A stretch of 64,000 nt of DNA from Paenibacillus curdlanolyticus YK9. GTDB taxonomy: Bacteria > Bacillota > Bacilli > Paenibacillales > Paenibacillaceae. The stretch's first letter is position 1. Each line of letters starts with the position of its first letter. The notes under the pieces are model-generated. The model did no database searches and was not told the DNA's origin. It was given only the letters and a program-made list of their open reading frames with translations. Below, piece by piece: positions 53,724 through 61,921 of the stretch. Position numbers and translations under genes: made by a program. The stretch covers positions 1 through 64,000 of the forward strand of contig NZ_AEDD01000010.1 in assembly GCF_000179615.1 (NCBI RefSeq). The letters run 5' to 3'.

Positions 53724-54587
53724 CTACGATATCTGCATCGCGTCCAAGACGGCTCCGAGCTCCCGTTCGCACTCCACCGCCGTCTGCCACCGTTTCTCCA
53801 GCAGCCCGCGTATGAAATCCTTTACGGCCGGCTCCAGCTCCAGCTCTTCCTCCCAGCTCCGTTCCTCCTGTCCCTCGACCGAAACGTACCCCGCATACAT
53901 CAAAAACAAGAATAAATGCCCAAGTCCGTACAAATCGCTCATCGGGTAAGGCTCCCGCATCTGCTGCTTGACGGCTCCCCAGCTGTCCGCAAACCCGCTT
54001 GGTTCCCCTTCCCGCTCCTCCGCAGCTTTCATCCGGTCATCTGGCGCTTCCTCGCCAATACGGCATGCTAAGCCGAAGTCGATCAGGCCGATCCGTTCGC
54101 CGCTTGCCAGCACGTTCGGGATACGTACATCCCTATGCACATAGCCTGCTTCATGAAGATGCTTAAGCGGGCTTATCAGCTGCCCAACGATGCGCAGCGC
54201 ATCCGCCTGCGTGTACGTCTGCGCCCGTTCCATGATCCACTCCTCTAGATTGTAACCGTCCATGAATGCCATAATGAGAGATGATTCGCGCCGATGCTTG
54301 ACGTTGCCCAGCCACCTCGGAATCTGCGGGTGGGTCAGCTGCCGCATCATCTCGCTCTCCCGCTTCAGCATCTCTCGCCCAATGGCATGCTTGCTTGGCT
54401 TCGCCCGCTTCATCAGTACAACGGCGCCGGTCTGCATATCGATGCAACGATACGCTTGGCCATAGCTGCCCATGCCAATAAACTGCTCGATCCTGTACCT
54501 GCCTGCCCACATCTTTCCCTGCCGAAGCGGATAGTCCAGCCACTGGCGTCTCCATTGCTTCCATCTTGTGCTCAACCTGCTGAACAT
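53724..54587 (-). CDS. Cytoplasmic Ser/Thr protein kinase
   Basis: The 287-residue protein has a Hanks-type kinase domain: P-loop GMGSYG (38-43), Lys60, Glu in RESEMMRQL (77-79), catalytic loop HRDVRIPN (151-158, Asp153) and DFG (170-172). The loop has Arg where HRDxKxxN kinases have Lys. There is no PASTA region or membrane segment, so it differs from PrkC. The C-terminal part is short and acidic. The ATG at 54587 follows AGGGAG by eight bases. The small coiled-coil gene lies downstream. Substrates are unknown. Confidence 0.9.
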   Translation of the reverse strand: MFSRLSTRWKQWRRQWLDYPLRQGKMWAGRYRIEQFIGMGSYGQAYRCIDMQTGAVVLMKRAKPSKHAIGREMLKRESEMMRQLTHPQIPRWLGNVKHRRESSLIMAFMDGYNLEEWIMERAQTYTQADALRIVGQLISPLKHLHEAGYVHRDVRIPNVLASGERIGLIDFGLACRIGEEAPDDRMKAAEEREGEPSGFADSWGAVKQQMREPYPMSDLYGLGHLFLFLMYAGYVSVEGQEERSWEEELELEPAVKDFIRGLLEKRWQTAVECERELGAVLDAMQIS

Positions 54588-54749
54588 CCGAATCACTCCC
54601 TTGCTTCCACATACGTCATTCAGAGCCGCGAGGTTCCCGTTCCAAGCGCGGAGCAGGCTTTTTTTGACGAAACCCTGCGTTTACAATTGCGTAGTATTGT
54701 ATAAGTCACGCAAGCACATCACGATGTGCATGCTTTAGGAGGTCATTAC

Positions 54750-54965
54750 ATGATCAGACACATGTTGAAACGATTAATCGGTTCGCTCACGGGCCATAAA
54801 CATCACGGTCATCATGGCAACTACGGCCACGGCAACGGGCATGGATACTACGGCAACAAACATTACAGCAGCAGCGACTATAAAAAAGGCAGCTATTATC
54901 CGCCGCAGCATCCGCCATACGGCCACGGACACTACAAGAAGAAACATAGCAGCTTCAGCAGCTAA
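54750..54965 (+). CDS. Small His/Gly/Tyr-rich basic protein
   Basis: The 71-residue protein starts with an amphipathic segment (MIRHMLKRLIGSL) followed by a low-complexity region rich in His, Gly, Tyr and Lys (HKHHGHHGNYGHGNGHG). The many histidines suggest metal or polyanion binding. Short His- and Tyr-rich proteins of this kind occur in spore coats of Bacillales, but nothing proves that here. AGGAGGT lies upstream of the ATG at 54750; the earlier in-frame ATG at 54726 lacks a site. It ends at a strong terminator. Confidence 0.8.
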   Translation: MIRHMLKRLIGSLTGHKHHGHHGNYGHGNGHGYYGNKHYSSSDYKKGSYYPPQHPPYGHGHYKKKHSSFSS

Positions 54966-54996
54966 GCTATCACCAGAAATTTTCCGCCTAACCATT

Positions 54997-55041
54997 AAGC
55001 AGCTCCTCAAGAAGCATCCACCGCTTCTTGAGCAGCTGCTT
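54997..55041 (+). terminator. Terminator of the His-rich protein gene
   Basis: A 19-bp stem with one mismatch (AAGCAGCT, CTCAAGAAGC and complements) is followed by TTATTTCTTTT on the plus strand. Confidence 0.88.
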
Positions 55042-55113
55042 ATTTCTTTTCCATCGTATAAGCCCGAGTCGCACTGATCCCATCAGCGTTCACACAAGCC
55101 ACTCCCTGGGTCT

Positions 55114-55548
55114 ATGGCTAGATTATTGGATGCTAGAACATCCCAAGGCGCGAGCTACACCAATCTTGGATCAACGATTACTTTACTGGCTAATACACCG
55201 ACGATCATCGGGGTGGTCGGGTTGAACACCTTCGGCGCAAACGGAAACATCCGCGTGCAATTCACGGGAATCGCTGAATTGCTGCTCCCGCAGCCTTTAG
55301 CGTCCGATACGGTTATTGTGCTAGCCATTGTGCGTGGCACAGATATGACCGGCACATCGGTCGCATATACGCTGCATGGCACTGGGAACACCGTTTCCCC
55401 TGTACAAGCCATTACCATCAATGCTTCCGATTTCGATGTTCCCTACCCTCCAACCAATGAACTCGTCTACACCCTCTTTTTATTTTGCACAATTGATGCC
55501 ATTCGAATTGGCATGGAAAGCTTCAACGCAATTGCATTCTCGGATTAA
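55114..55548 (+). CDS. Hypothetical beta-rich protein
   Basis: The 144-residue protein has alternating hydrophobic stretches (TIIGVVGLNTFG, RVQFTGIAELLL, TVIVLAIVRGTD, SVAYTLHGTGN) typical of a compact beta fold. The pattern loosely recalls the jelly-roll C-terminal domains of collagen-like spore-surface proteins, but there is no collagen repeat, so this is only a suggestion. It has no signal peptide. The ribosome binding site is weak, which lowers confidence in the start. It lies convergent with the YdjO-like gene. Confidence 0.7.
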   Translation: MARLLDARTSQGASYTNLGSTITLLANTPTIIGVVGLNTFGANGNIRVQFTGIAELLLPQPLASDTVIVLAIVRGTDMTGTSVAYTLHGTGNTVSPVQAITINASDFDVPYPPTNELVYTLFLFCTIDAIRIGMESFNAIAFSD

Positions 55549-55556
55549 ATAAAAAA

Positions 55557-55588
55557 ACGGCTTGCAGGATGCTACTCTGCTAACCGTT
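55557..55588. terminator. Possible shared terminator
   Basis: AACGGCTTGCAG and CTGCTAACCGTT pair with mismatches between two convergent genes, preceded by an A run on the left. Confidence 0.45.
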
Positions 55589-55601
55589 CTGGAATGTGGA
55601 T

Positions 55602-55814
55602 CTACTCTTTGATCTGATTCGGGCTTGTATTCACGACCGCGACCAGCATTTTCTCGCTTTTCACCATCTCGGACTGGCATAGGGAGCATACGGGAGCGAC
55701 GGAGAATGCAAAATTATCCCTCATCCATCCCTTACAGTTCTCATCCGTACAAGACCATATTACGGTTAGCTCATTAGGCACATCCTCAACCGGTCTTTTC
55801 CGTGAATAATACAT
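55602..55814 (-). CDS. YdjO-like zinc-ribbon cold-inducible protein
   Basis: The 70-residue protein has four cysteines spaced CTDENC (22, 27) and CSLC (43, 46), a zinc-ribbon arrangement, plus the GWMRDNF segment typical of the YdjO family. In Bacillus subtilis ydjO is described as cold-inducible; its molecular role is unknown. It is downstream of a cold-shock gene on the same strand, with a terminator between them; this pairing supports the assignment. The ATG at 55814 is preferred over 55820 because GAGGG lies at better spacing. Confidence 0.85.
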   Translation of the reverse strand: MYYSRKRPVEDVPNELTVIWSCTDENCKGWMRDNFAFSVAPVCSLCQSEMVKSEKMLVAVVNTSPNQIKE

Positions 55815-55849
55815 GTGCATCCCTCATTTCTCTGATTTGGATAAAGCGA

Positions 55850-55885
55850 TAAAAAAATGCCCCTAACGAGATGTTCGGGGCATTT
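55850..55885 (-). terminator. Terminator of the cold-shock gene
   Basis: AAATGCCCC and GGGGCATTT pair around a 12-base loop with seven T residues at the minus-strand exit, just after the stop at 55894. Confidence 0.88.
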
Positions 55886-55893
55886 GACTTCAT

Positions 55894-56094
55894 TTACAGT
55901 TTTACAACATTCTCAGCTTGTGCGCCGCGATTGCCTTGTACGATATTGAACTCAACGCTTTGGCCTTCGTCCAACGATTTGTAACCGTCGCCTTGGATCG
56001 CGCTGAAGTGAACGAATACGTCTTCTCCGCCTTCAACCGAAATGAAACCGAAGCCTTTTTCTGCGTTAAACCATTTCACTGTACCTGTTACCAA
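55894..56094 (-). CDS. Cold-shock protein (CspA family)
   Basis: The 66-residue protein is a single cold-shock domain with both RNA-binding motifs, KGFGFI (RNP1) and DVFVHF (RNP2), opening [14 protein letters not shown]. It binds single-stranded nucleic acid and melts RNA structure. The TTG at 56094 is preferred: it gives the usual family length and has GGTGG eight bases upstream, while an earlier TTG would add six atypical residues. A promoter with an extended -10 box gives a leader of about 90 nt, as in cold-shock mRNAs. Confidence 0.95.
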   Translation of the reverse strand: MVTGTVKWFNAEKGFGFISVEGGEDVFVHFSAIQGDGYKSLDEGQSVEFNIVQGNRGAQAENVVKL

Positions 56095-56189
56095 ACCAAT
56101 TACCACCTTCAATTATATTTGCATGACCATCTTGATCGATGAGACTAAAAATTCACATACCGTTCAAGGATCACAAGCTCAATATATCC

Positions 56190-56195
56190 ATTATA
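56190..56195 (-). promoter_or_regulatory. Extended -10 promoter of the cold-shock gene
   Basis: TGCTATAAT on the minus strand is a perfect extended -10 box (TGnTATAAT). No good -35 is seen, which fits this promoter class. The predicted leader of about 90 nt is long for a small gene. Confidence 0.5.
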
Positions 56196-56307
56196 GCATC
56201 TTTCCACACCATTAGCCCTGCCAAATATTATTTAATTTTTATCAATCCAAAATACGCACGATTCCAGGGCCAAGCTGCATGCCCCAGACAGGATATTCTT
56301 CACTCAC

Positions 56308-57138
56308 TCATGCGGCCGCTCGAAGCCGCCAGCTCCTCATGCGCTCAACCAGCTTGTAGAGCAAATACGCCGCGACATTTAACGAGAGGAAACAAATGAC
56401 CCAGAACACGTTCAAGCTCCCCCTGCGGTGCGCGTTCATTACGTTCCACAGCCCGAACAATAGCCAGTACAGGGCAAAGCAGACGACGGCGGTTACGAAT
56501 AATACGTGCTCCTGCGGCGGGAATATCACTGAATTGTTATAGTAGATGTTCGCATACCACTGAATGCCGGTCACATCGGTCTCTATTCGCACTGGAAGAT
56601 AGAAGCGATTGCCGGCAGAAGCTTCTTCGGAATCTGCAGGATACGCATACTCCGAAATCGGCACCGCACGTTTCTTTTGTGTCAATGACACAGAGCGGAC
56701 AACGCCCTCGTGCCGCTCGACATAGGCCTGCAGCTCCGCATAAGGGATGCTGTTCGTTTGCTCAACAGAACCTTTCACTACCCCGAAATCATGATTCATA
56801 TGATCGAAATTCGCCAGTCCTCGCTTCTCCAGCGTTCGAGAATAAGACACGAAGAAAACGGACAGCAGCAGAAAGAATACAGAAGCGACCAGCATCCATT
56901 TCTTAAAGCTTTTATGAAAGCGATACTCCCTCCTCAGCTCGGCGTTTAGATTCGACTCCTCCCCGAACCGCTGCAGGGCGATGGCCACACTTTCCTTCTC
57001 GGAGTACCCTTCCAGCCGCAAGGCGTTCACCGACTCGGTCAGATGGCTCCGGATCTCATCTTGGAACGAAGCCATCTCCTCCGACTCTAAATTGACATGC
57101 TTGCTCAGCGAGCGTACATAACGATCGATTGCCTTCAT
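56308..57138 (-). CDS. Membrane protein with a permease-prefix/HAAS-like N-terminus
   Basis: The 277-residue protein begins with a helical cytoplasmic domain of about 80 residues (LESEEMASFQDEIRSHLTESVNALRLEGYSEKE), the type often fused to permeases and paired with PadR regulators. A transmembrane helix near 85-105, an extracellular region of about 100 residues, and two more helices near 210-265 follow. Function is unknown. It overlaps the PadR gene stop by a base or two, so they are one operon; AAGGGGG precedes the start. The pair resembles membrane-stress systems where PadR represses the membrane partner. Confidence 0.85.
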   Translation of the reverse strand: MKAIDRYVRSLSKHVNLESEEMASFQDEIRSHLTESVNALRLEGYSEKESVAIALQRFGEESNLNAELRREYRFHKSFKKWMLVASVFFLLLSVFFVSYSRTLEKRGLANFDHMNHDFGVVKGSVEQTNSIPYAELQAYVERHEGVVRSVSLTQKKRAVPISEYAYPADSEEASAGNRFYLPVRIETDVTGIQWYANIYYNNSVIFPPQEHVLFVTAVVCFALYWLLFGLWNVMNAHRRGSLNVFWVICFLSLNVAAYLLYKLVERMRSWRLRAAA

Positions 57139-57140
57139 CA

Positions 57141-57476
57141 TTAAACCCCCTTATAGAAAAGATCCATCATGTTCTTCAGAAAATCCCACTGCTGCTTTCG
57201 CTCGGTCAGATAGCGAATGCCTTCCTCGTTGATCTGGTAGTACCTTCGTCTCCCGCCGCCGCTTTCCGTCGATTCATTCCAATACGATCGCACCATGCCG
57301 TTCTTCTCCAGCCGCTTCAGTACGATGTACAGCGTTCCTTCCTTGATTTCGAATGTATGTTCACTTATGTCACGAATTCGTTTGCAAATTTCATAGCCAT
57401 AAAGGTCCTCTTCCTTTAACTGGCTTAATATAACGCTCTCGATGTTGCCTTTGATCATCTCTTTATTCAGGTCCAA
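57141..57476 (-). CDS. PadR-family transcriptional regulator
   Basis: The 111-residue protein is a PadR winged helix (ILSQLKEEDLYGYEICKRI, then EGTLYIVLKRLEKNGMVRSYW, GGGRRRYYQINEEG) with a C-terminal dimer helix. PadR proteins repress nearby membrane or efflux genes. The start is a TTG at 57476 after AGGAGGG; an ATG at 57458 is the alternative. It is the first gene of an operon with the membrane protein. A 14-bp palindrome upstream is probably its own operator. Confidence 0.92.
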   Translation of the reverse strand: MDLNKEMIKGNIESVILSQLKEEDLYGYEICKRIRDISEHTFEIKEGTLYIVLKRLEKNGMVRSYWNESTESGGGRRRYYQINEEGIRYLTERKQQWDFLKNMMDLFYKGV

Positions 57477-57513
57477 GCTAGCCCGCCCTCCTGTGGGTAT
57501 TTATACCATAAAC

Positions 57514-57527
57514 TACTCTATAGAGTA
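57514..57527. promoter_or_regulatory. Palindromic operator upstream of padR-like gene
   Basis: TACTCTATAGAGTA is a perfect 14-bp palindrome with outer ACTA/TAGT extensions, 37 bp before the PadR start. Autorepression is likely by analogy with other PadR genes. Confidence 0.55.
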
Positions 57528-57675
57528 TAGTAGTTTTGTGGCAGCTTTTCCTTTCTCACTTCATAGGAGTCTGGTAGAATAGATACAAACTATGGAAGCT
57601 TCTTACATAGCCAGCCTCCGCGGCATCGCAGTCCTGCTTGTTCGGTTTTGACTATTTAATAGGAGTGGATTCGGA

Positions 57676-57927
57676 ATGGACGCAACTTACATGGAAAGTA
57701 AATTAAAAGAGATATTTATGAGTTTGGAAATCGCTTATCCTTCTAATGACTTTATCCATTTGGCCGAATGCGGCGCGAACTCTGTCAACTTCGTCAATAT
57801 TATCGTCGGTTTGGAAACAGAGTTTAATATGGAAATACCGGATGAAGAGATCCTGTTCGAAAACTTTAAAAACTTGGCGCTCATCAAGAAGAAAATCATG
57901 ACGAACGCCGCGAGCGTTCAAAGCTAA
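57676..57927 (+). CDS. Orphan acyl/peptidyl carrier protein
   Basis: The 83-residue protein has the four-helix carrier-protein pattern with a phosphopantetheine attachment serine, Ser36 in CGANSVNFV; the usual DSL is NSV here. The third helix (LETEFNMEIPDEEI) is typical of carrier proteins. It would carry acyl or aminoacyl groups as a thioester on a prosthetic arm. No synthetase, ketosynthase or transferase gene lies nearby. AGGAG precedes the ATG. It is not the housekeeping AcpP, whose motif is DSLD. Confidence 0.85.
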   Translation: MDATYMESKLKEIFMSLEIAYPSNDFIHLAECGANSVNFVNIIVGLETEFNMEIPDEEILFENFKNLALIKKKIMTNAASVQS

Positions 57928-57957
57928 TACCGGTAGCAGACCGCTTCCGATGCATTC

Positions 57958-57998
57958 AAAAAAGCACGAGCGCAAACCGCGCCGTGCTCTTTTTTTTG
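57958..57998. terminator. Two-way terminator between carrier protein and beta-propeller genes
   Basis: GCAC and GCGC pair with GCGC and GTGC around AAACC, with A and T runs on both sides, between convergent genes. Confidence 0.75.
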
Positions 57999-58014
57999 AA
58001 ATTTCGTCCCATCA

Positions 58015-59271
58015 TTAGTTAACCGATTTAATCATATACGTGCCTACATCACCGTTGGATGCCGCCGCAACGCCATCTTGACTGACATACAGCGGCAAGT
58101 ATGCCGATCCGACAGCCTTAGTCAATACGATAAAGCGCTCGTTCCCATTCGGGTCCACCGAATATAGATGCCCGCCGTTATCGAGGAAATAGGCATTGCC
58201 TTGATTATCGCTCATTAAGGAGGCCCAGCGTATCTTGGCATAGCCGCTAAACCGAATCTTGTAATGCCATAGCACTTGTCCTTTTTCGTTAAACTTAATG
58301 ATTCCGTTCCCCGCAGGCAAGCCATACGAATCTTCCTTCTCCGCCGCATAAAACCCGCCTTTGCGGTCATTCGGAAGGGCAAATCGGTCGTAGTCCGTAT
58401 AATCGACCTTCGGGCTCTTAACGACCTTACCCGTTGTGACGCTGTAATAGACGTGCTTCATATGTTGAGCGGCTAGTATATATTGATCCTTACTCACTAA
58501 CTTCAGCGACGCATCCGTCCCGATCTTTTCCTTCCAAACCACTTGACGCTTCGCATCCCGCTTCTCCAACCAGCCGTCTCGATCTAATAAATAGATGTTT
58601 CCTAATCGATCAACATCGATCGATATAATCGTCGTTTGCAGCCGGTCTAACTCGTTAATCAGAGTAGGCAGCTTCAGCTCCCATGCGATTGCCCCGTTCT
58701 GAATGCATACTAACGAGTCATTTGTTTTCGTATAGAAGGCATCCTTAAGCGCTACCGCGTCCATACTGAACATCTGCTGCAGCTCAGGGAACGTATATTT
58801 CCATTTGAGCTTGCCGTTCAAATCAAAGGCATAGAGCACATTCGGCTTAGTTGCCTTTAACATAATTGACGGAAAGACATACACATACAACGTTTCATCC
58901 TGACCAGGAATCAGCTGCTGATATCCTTCCTCCGGAATAGCCGCCTTCCACCTTTGCTTTCCTGCAGCGTCGAATGCAAACAGAGCATCTTCATCTATCC
59001 CCTTAAACACTTCAAAATTCCCGAGCCCATAGGTTAATTTGGAAGTAGGCGAATAATAAATATCCTTAGGCATCGTTCCTTGCGATAGGCTAGTAAATGT
59101 AAACGAAGTAGTCCCTCTGAATTGGCCTTGGTTTATGCCCTTAATGTTCAACGGCGCAAATTGACTCGGCGGAATTTGCTGCAATGTCCCTTGTGCAGCC
59201 ACTAGATTAGAGCCTATTGCAAACAGCAGGCTAAGAATGATAAAACTTCGCAAGACGGTTTTGGACGACAT
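58015..59271 (-). CDS. Secreted beta-propeller protein (PQQ-like repeats)
   Basis: The 418-residue protein has an N-terminal hydrophobic segment (SFIILSLLFAIGSNLVAAQG) that looks like a signal peptide, then repeated blades with LYAFDLNGKLKWKY, FAFDAAGKQRWKA and IIKFNEKGQVLWHYK segments, the tryptophan-bearing pattern of PQQ-like propellers. No PQQ-binding or catalytic residues can be assigned, so a binding role is as likely as an enzymatic one. The ATG at 59271 follows GAGGTGG by nine bases. It is 36 bp downstream of the isoprenoid-synthase fusion gene and probably in the same operon. Confidence 0.85.
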   Translation of the reverse strand: MSSKTVLRSFIILSLLFAIGSNLVAAQGTLQQIPPSQFAPLNIKGINQGQFRGTTSFTFTSLSQGTMPKDIYYSPTSKLTYGLGNFEVFKGIDEDALFAFDAAGKQRWKAAIPEEGYQQLIPGQDETLYVYVFPSIMLKATKPNVLYAFDLNGKLKWKYTFPELQQMFSMDAVALKDAFYTKTNDSLVCIQNGAIAWELKLPTLINELDRLQTTIISIDVDRLGNIYLLDRDGWLEKRDAKRQVVWKEKIGTDASLKLVSKDQYILAAQHMKHVYYSVTTGKVVKSPKVDYTDYDRFALPNDRKGGFYAAEKEDSYGLPAGNGIIKFNEKGQVLWHYKIRFSGYAKIRWASLMSDNQGNAYFLDNGGHLYSVDPNGNERFIVLTKAVGSAYLPLYVSQDGVAAASNGDVGTYMIKSVN

Positions 59272-59307
59272 TCGACTGTTCCACCTCATTGTTCGATATT
59301 AGGCACC

Positions 59308-61692
59308 CTAACGATCCCGGTGAATCATATAATTCAATAAATGCTTCAAAAACGTATTCTTTCTTGACAGCTTCTGCAGCGCCTCCAGCGCCAAGCAGTA
59401 ATGGTCCCACATCTCCCGCTTGGCTCCCTCCAGCCCCAATACGGTCACGAAACTCGACGTGTTGTTGTCCGCATCTTGACCTACGGGTTTCCCGAGCAGG
59501 TTCGCATCCCCTTCCACGTCAAGCAAATCATCCTTGATCTGAAAAGCAATCCCCGCATGATACGCGAACGACTTCAATAGCCCGATTTCCTGCTCAGGCG
59601 CTTGCGCGAGAATGGCAGGCATGACGAGCGCAGCCTCGAACGCAATGCCCGTCTTATAGAAACAGATCGCGTTCAGCTGCTCCAGCGTCAACGGTTTCCC
59701 TTTGGCATTCAAATCCATCGCCTGTCCGGCACATAGATCCTCGGCCTTCTGGGACGAGTATCGAATCAAGGCCAGCACGCTTCTCGGGTCAAACTGCGCC
59801 AGTGACGCCTGCTCCTGCGTCGCCCGCTGGATCAGCAGCAGCCCAGTTAACTCTGCTGTGGCGCTATCATGCACCTCATGAAGCGTCGCACGCCCCCTGC
59901 GCGTAGGCGCATTATCCTGCGACGGCAGGTCATCGAAGATCAGGGAAGCCGTATGCATATACTCCAGCGACCGCAATAGCGGAACAAGCGATTCGGGGCG
60001 CATGCCATATTGCTGCACGCCCATTACCCAGGTTAAGATCGGGCGCAGCCGTTTGCCGCCTCCCGTCAGGCTGTAATTGGCTGCATCTATGAGCGTTCCT
60101 TTCATCGGCGGAATGTCCTCCGACTTGGCGATTTGCAGCGTGCTGTTGATCTGCTCTCGAACCGTTCGGACGGTCTCGACGAATTCATCCTTCGATTTCC
60201 GATCTGTTTGGAGAGAGGCGACCATCTGGTCTCGCAGCATTTTATCCAAAAAGTCAACGTCGTCCGCTCGGCTCACCATCTTCTGGACAAGTCGGTTGAA
60301 TGCCGGGCTGCCGGTGTCCAATATTCCCATCATTTCGTTATACTTTTCCTTGCCAAGCCTTGCTTTACAGCGCTTCAAGCCATTAATGGCGCGATTCAAA
60401 ATAACCTCGCGTGCCTTCGCATCGGAATGATACACACGGCGAATCAGATGGGCAATAACCGTCCAATACAATGCGAATGGGTTAATCAGATCGGGACGCT
60501 GATCGCGGTATTTAAGAAAATACGTGTATGGCGTCACTGCTCCGTCTCTCAAATCGTCCAACATATCGGCAAAATCGTCCGCCAACTGATTATAGATGCC
60601 GTAGTAGAACGTTCGATTATCGAAGCCCTCGTCCGCAGGAGCAGCGATAACGGAACGGGCGATCAATCGCGAGGAGGCCGATTTCAGAATGATCGGAAGA
60701 TAAAGCTCTTCGTTCGTGTACGATGGATAGTCCAGCACCTTGGCACGATCAATTTCTTGGGAATGAAAGAATACATAGGCCTGTTCGAAAAACGAATGCT
60801 GTGCGTCTGGCTTCTGATGCTGCTTGATATAGTCGAATGCCTCTCCCAATTCCGCCTGTATGTATCGAATCAGCTCCTTGTTCGATCCTGTCCACTCCCC
60901 CAGCTCCGGCACGGCTCCCGACTGAAGGGCAGCACGGATGACTTGAGAATACTGCGCCTTCTCCTGAACGGTTAACACCTGCGCATCCAGCAAGTCGTCA
61001 ATGAATGGATAGGTCAAGCCGTAGCAATAACCCAGCCTGATTGCTTCATCCAGTTTGCGAGCACGCGCGGCAGACGGCTCTCTGCCCTCGATCTCTTCCA
61101 TTGCATGCAGAACTACGCCGAGGATAATCTTCATCAGCTTGCGCTGGGCATGCTCCGCATTCATCCCCTCCGGGATGTTGGCCGCTACCGTCTTCAGCTT
61201 ACCGATCATCCAGATGACGGCGCCCTCTACGCCCTCCTTTTGGGCCCACCGATACAGCTCCACGATGCTAAAAAAGGCCGGCTGCCCTCCTCCGCTCGAT
61301 GCGGTGGTTTGAATTAAGCGTTCCTTCATATCGGCAGCCAGACGCTGAATGCTTGCCTGCGTGTCCGGCGCATCGATCGCTTTGCCCAAATCTCTCATAT
61401 ACATATAGGAGACGCTGCGATCCAAGTAGTCGTCTAATTTGTTCGTATGCCTCAGCCATTGGATATATCGATAATCATCCCCAGCATGCGATTGCCGCTT
61501 TCTCCGCGGCAGCAAGGATAACCAAGATCGCCGTTGAACGTGTTTGCGCTGCCACAGCTGGATGTCCGCCATCAGATCAGGCACATAGACCTGTGTCTTC
61601 ACTTGTTCAAATAGCAATGCAAAATAGCGAGCAGCCTTCTGTTCAGCAAGCTGATAGTTAGCATCCGCCTCTATGATCAATGTTTTATTCAT
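59308..61692 (-). CDS. Two-domain isoprenoid synthase: N-terminal terpene-synthase-like plus C-terminal polyprenyl diphosphate synthase
   Basis: The 794-residue protein has a C-terminal all-E polyprenyl diphosphate synthase (about 490-794): GGGKRLRP (544-551), first Asp-rich motif DDLPSQD (587-593) with RRGR, and second motif DDLLD (721-725). The N-terminal half (about 1-480) is a divergent isoprenoid-synthase-like domain with its own Asp motifs, DDLLD (232-236) and NQLADDFADMLDD (368-380). This order matches fungal chimeric prenyltransferase-terpene synthases, where the front half cyclises the chain made by the rear half. That parallel, and cyclase activity, are inference. GAGGG precedes the ATG. 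Confidence 0.88.
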   Translation of the reverse strand: MNKTLIIEADANYQLAEQKAARYFALLFEQVKTQVYVPDLMADIQLWQRKHVQRRSWLSLLPRRKRQSHAGDDYRYIQWLRHTNKLDDYLDRSVSYMYMRDLGKAIDAPDTQASIQRLAADMKERLIQTTASSGGGQPAFFSIVELYRWAQKEGVEGAVIWMIGKLKTVAANIPEGMNAEHAQRKLMKIILGVVLHAMEEIEGREPSAARARKLDEAIRLGYCYGLTYPFIDDLLDAQVLTVQEKAQYSQVIRAALQSGAVPELGEWTGSNKELIRYIQAELGEAFDYIKQHQKPDAQHSFFEQAYVFFHSQEIDRAKVLDYPSYTNEELYLPIILKSASSRLIARSVIAAPADEGFDNRTFYYGIYNQLADDFADMLDDLRDGAVTPYTYFLKYRDQRPDLINPFALYWTVIAHLIRRVYHSDAKAREVILNRAINGLKRCKARLGKEKYNEMMGILDTGSPAFNRLVQKMVSRADDVDFLDKMLRDQMVASLQTDRKSKDEFVETVRTVREQINSTLQIAKSEDIPPMKGTLIDAANYSLTGGGKRLRPILTWVMGVQQYGMRPESLVPLLRSLEYMHTASLIFDDLPSQDNAPTRRGRATLHEVHDSATAELTGLLLIQRATQEQASLAQFDPRSVLALIRYSSQKAEDLCAGQAMDLNAKGKPLTLEQLNAICFYKTGIAFEAALVMPAILAQAPEQEIGLLKSFAYHAGIAFQIKDDLLDVEGDANLLGKPVGQDADNNTSSFVTVLGLEGAKREMWDHYCLALEALQKLSRKNTFLKHLLNYMIHRDR

Positions 61693-61760
61693 ATGGTGTG
61701 TTCCCTCGGATTCTATTGTTGTAATAACAGTATGCCTGTTACATACGGAACAAGCGCGAT

Positions 61761-61836
61761 CTGGTTACGTAATCGTAACCAGTCGAACGATTTTACAGTA
61801 TTCGACATTAACGGAGCAGGTTCCTGTCCGTTAATG
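61761..61836. promoter_or_regulatory. Two hairpins upstream of the isoprenoid synthase gene
   Basis: CTGGTTACG/CGTAACCAG with a TAAT loop (61761-61782) and CATTAACGGA/TCCGTTAATG with inner CAGG/CCTG pair (61806-61836) lie between the start of the fusion gene and the end of the LysM gene. The first could be an operator; the role of the second is unknown. Confidence 0.4.
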
Positions 61837-61843
61837 CAAACAA

Positions 61844-61911
61844 AGCACCCCTATAGCCGTCGTCGGGGCTACACGTTGCGTGTTTTCTCCGATACGCGCT
61901 ATGGGGGTGCT
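61844..61911 (-). terminator. Long terminator of the LysM-GH18 gene
   Basis: AGCACCCC plus ATAGC pairs with GCTAT plus GGGGTGCT around a long loop, followed by TTTGTTT on the minus strand. Confidence 0.65.
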
Positions 61912-61921
61912 GCAGCAGCCG

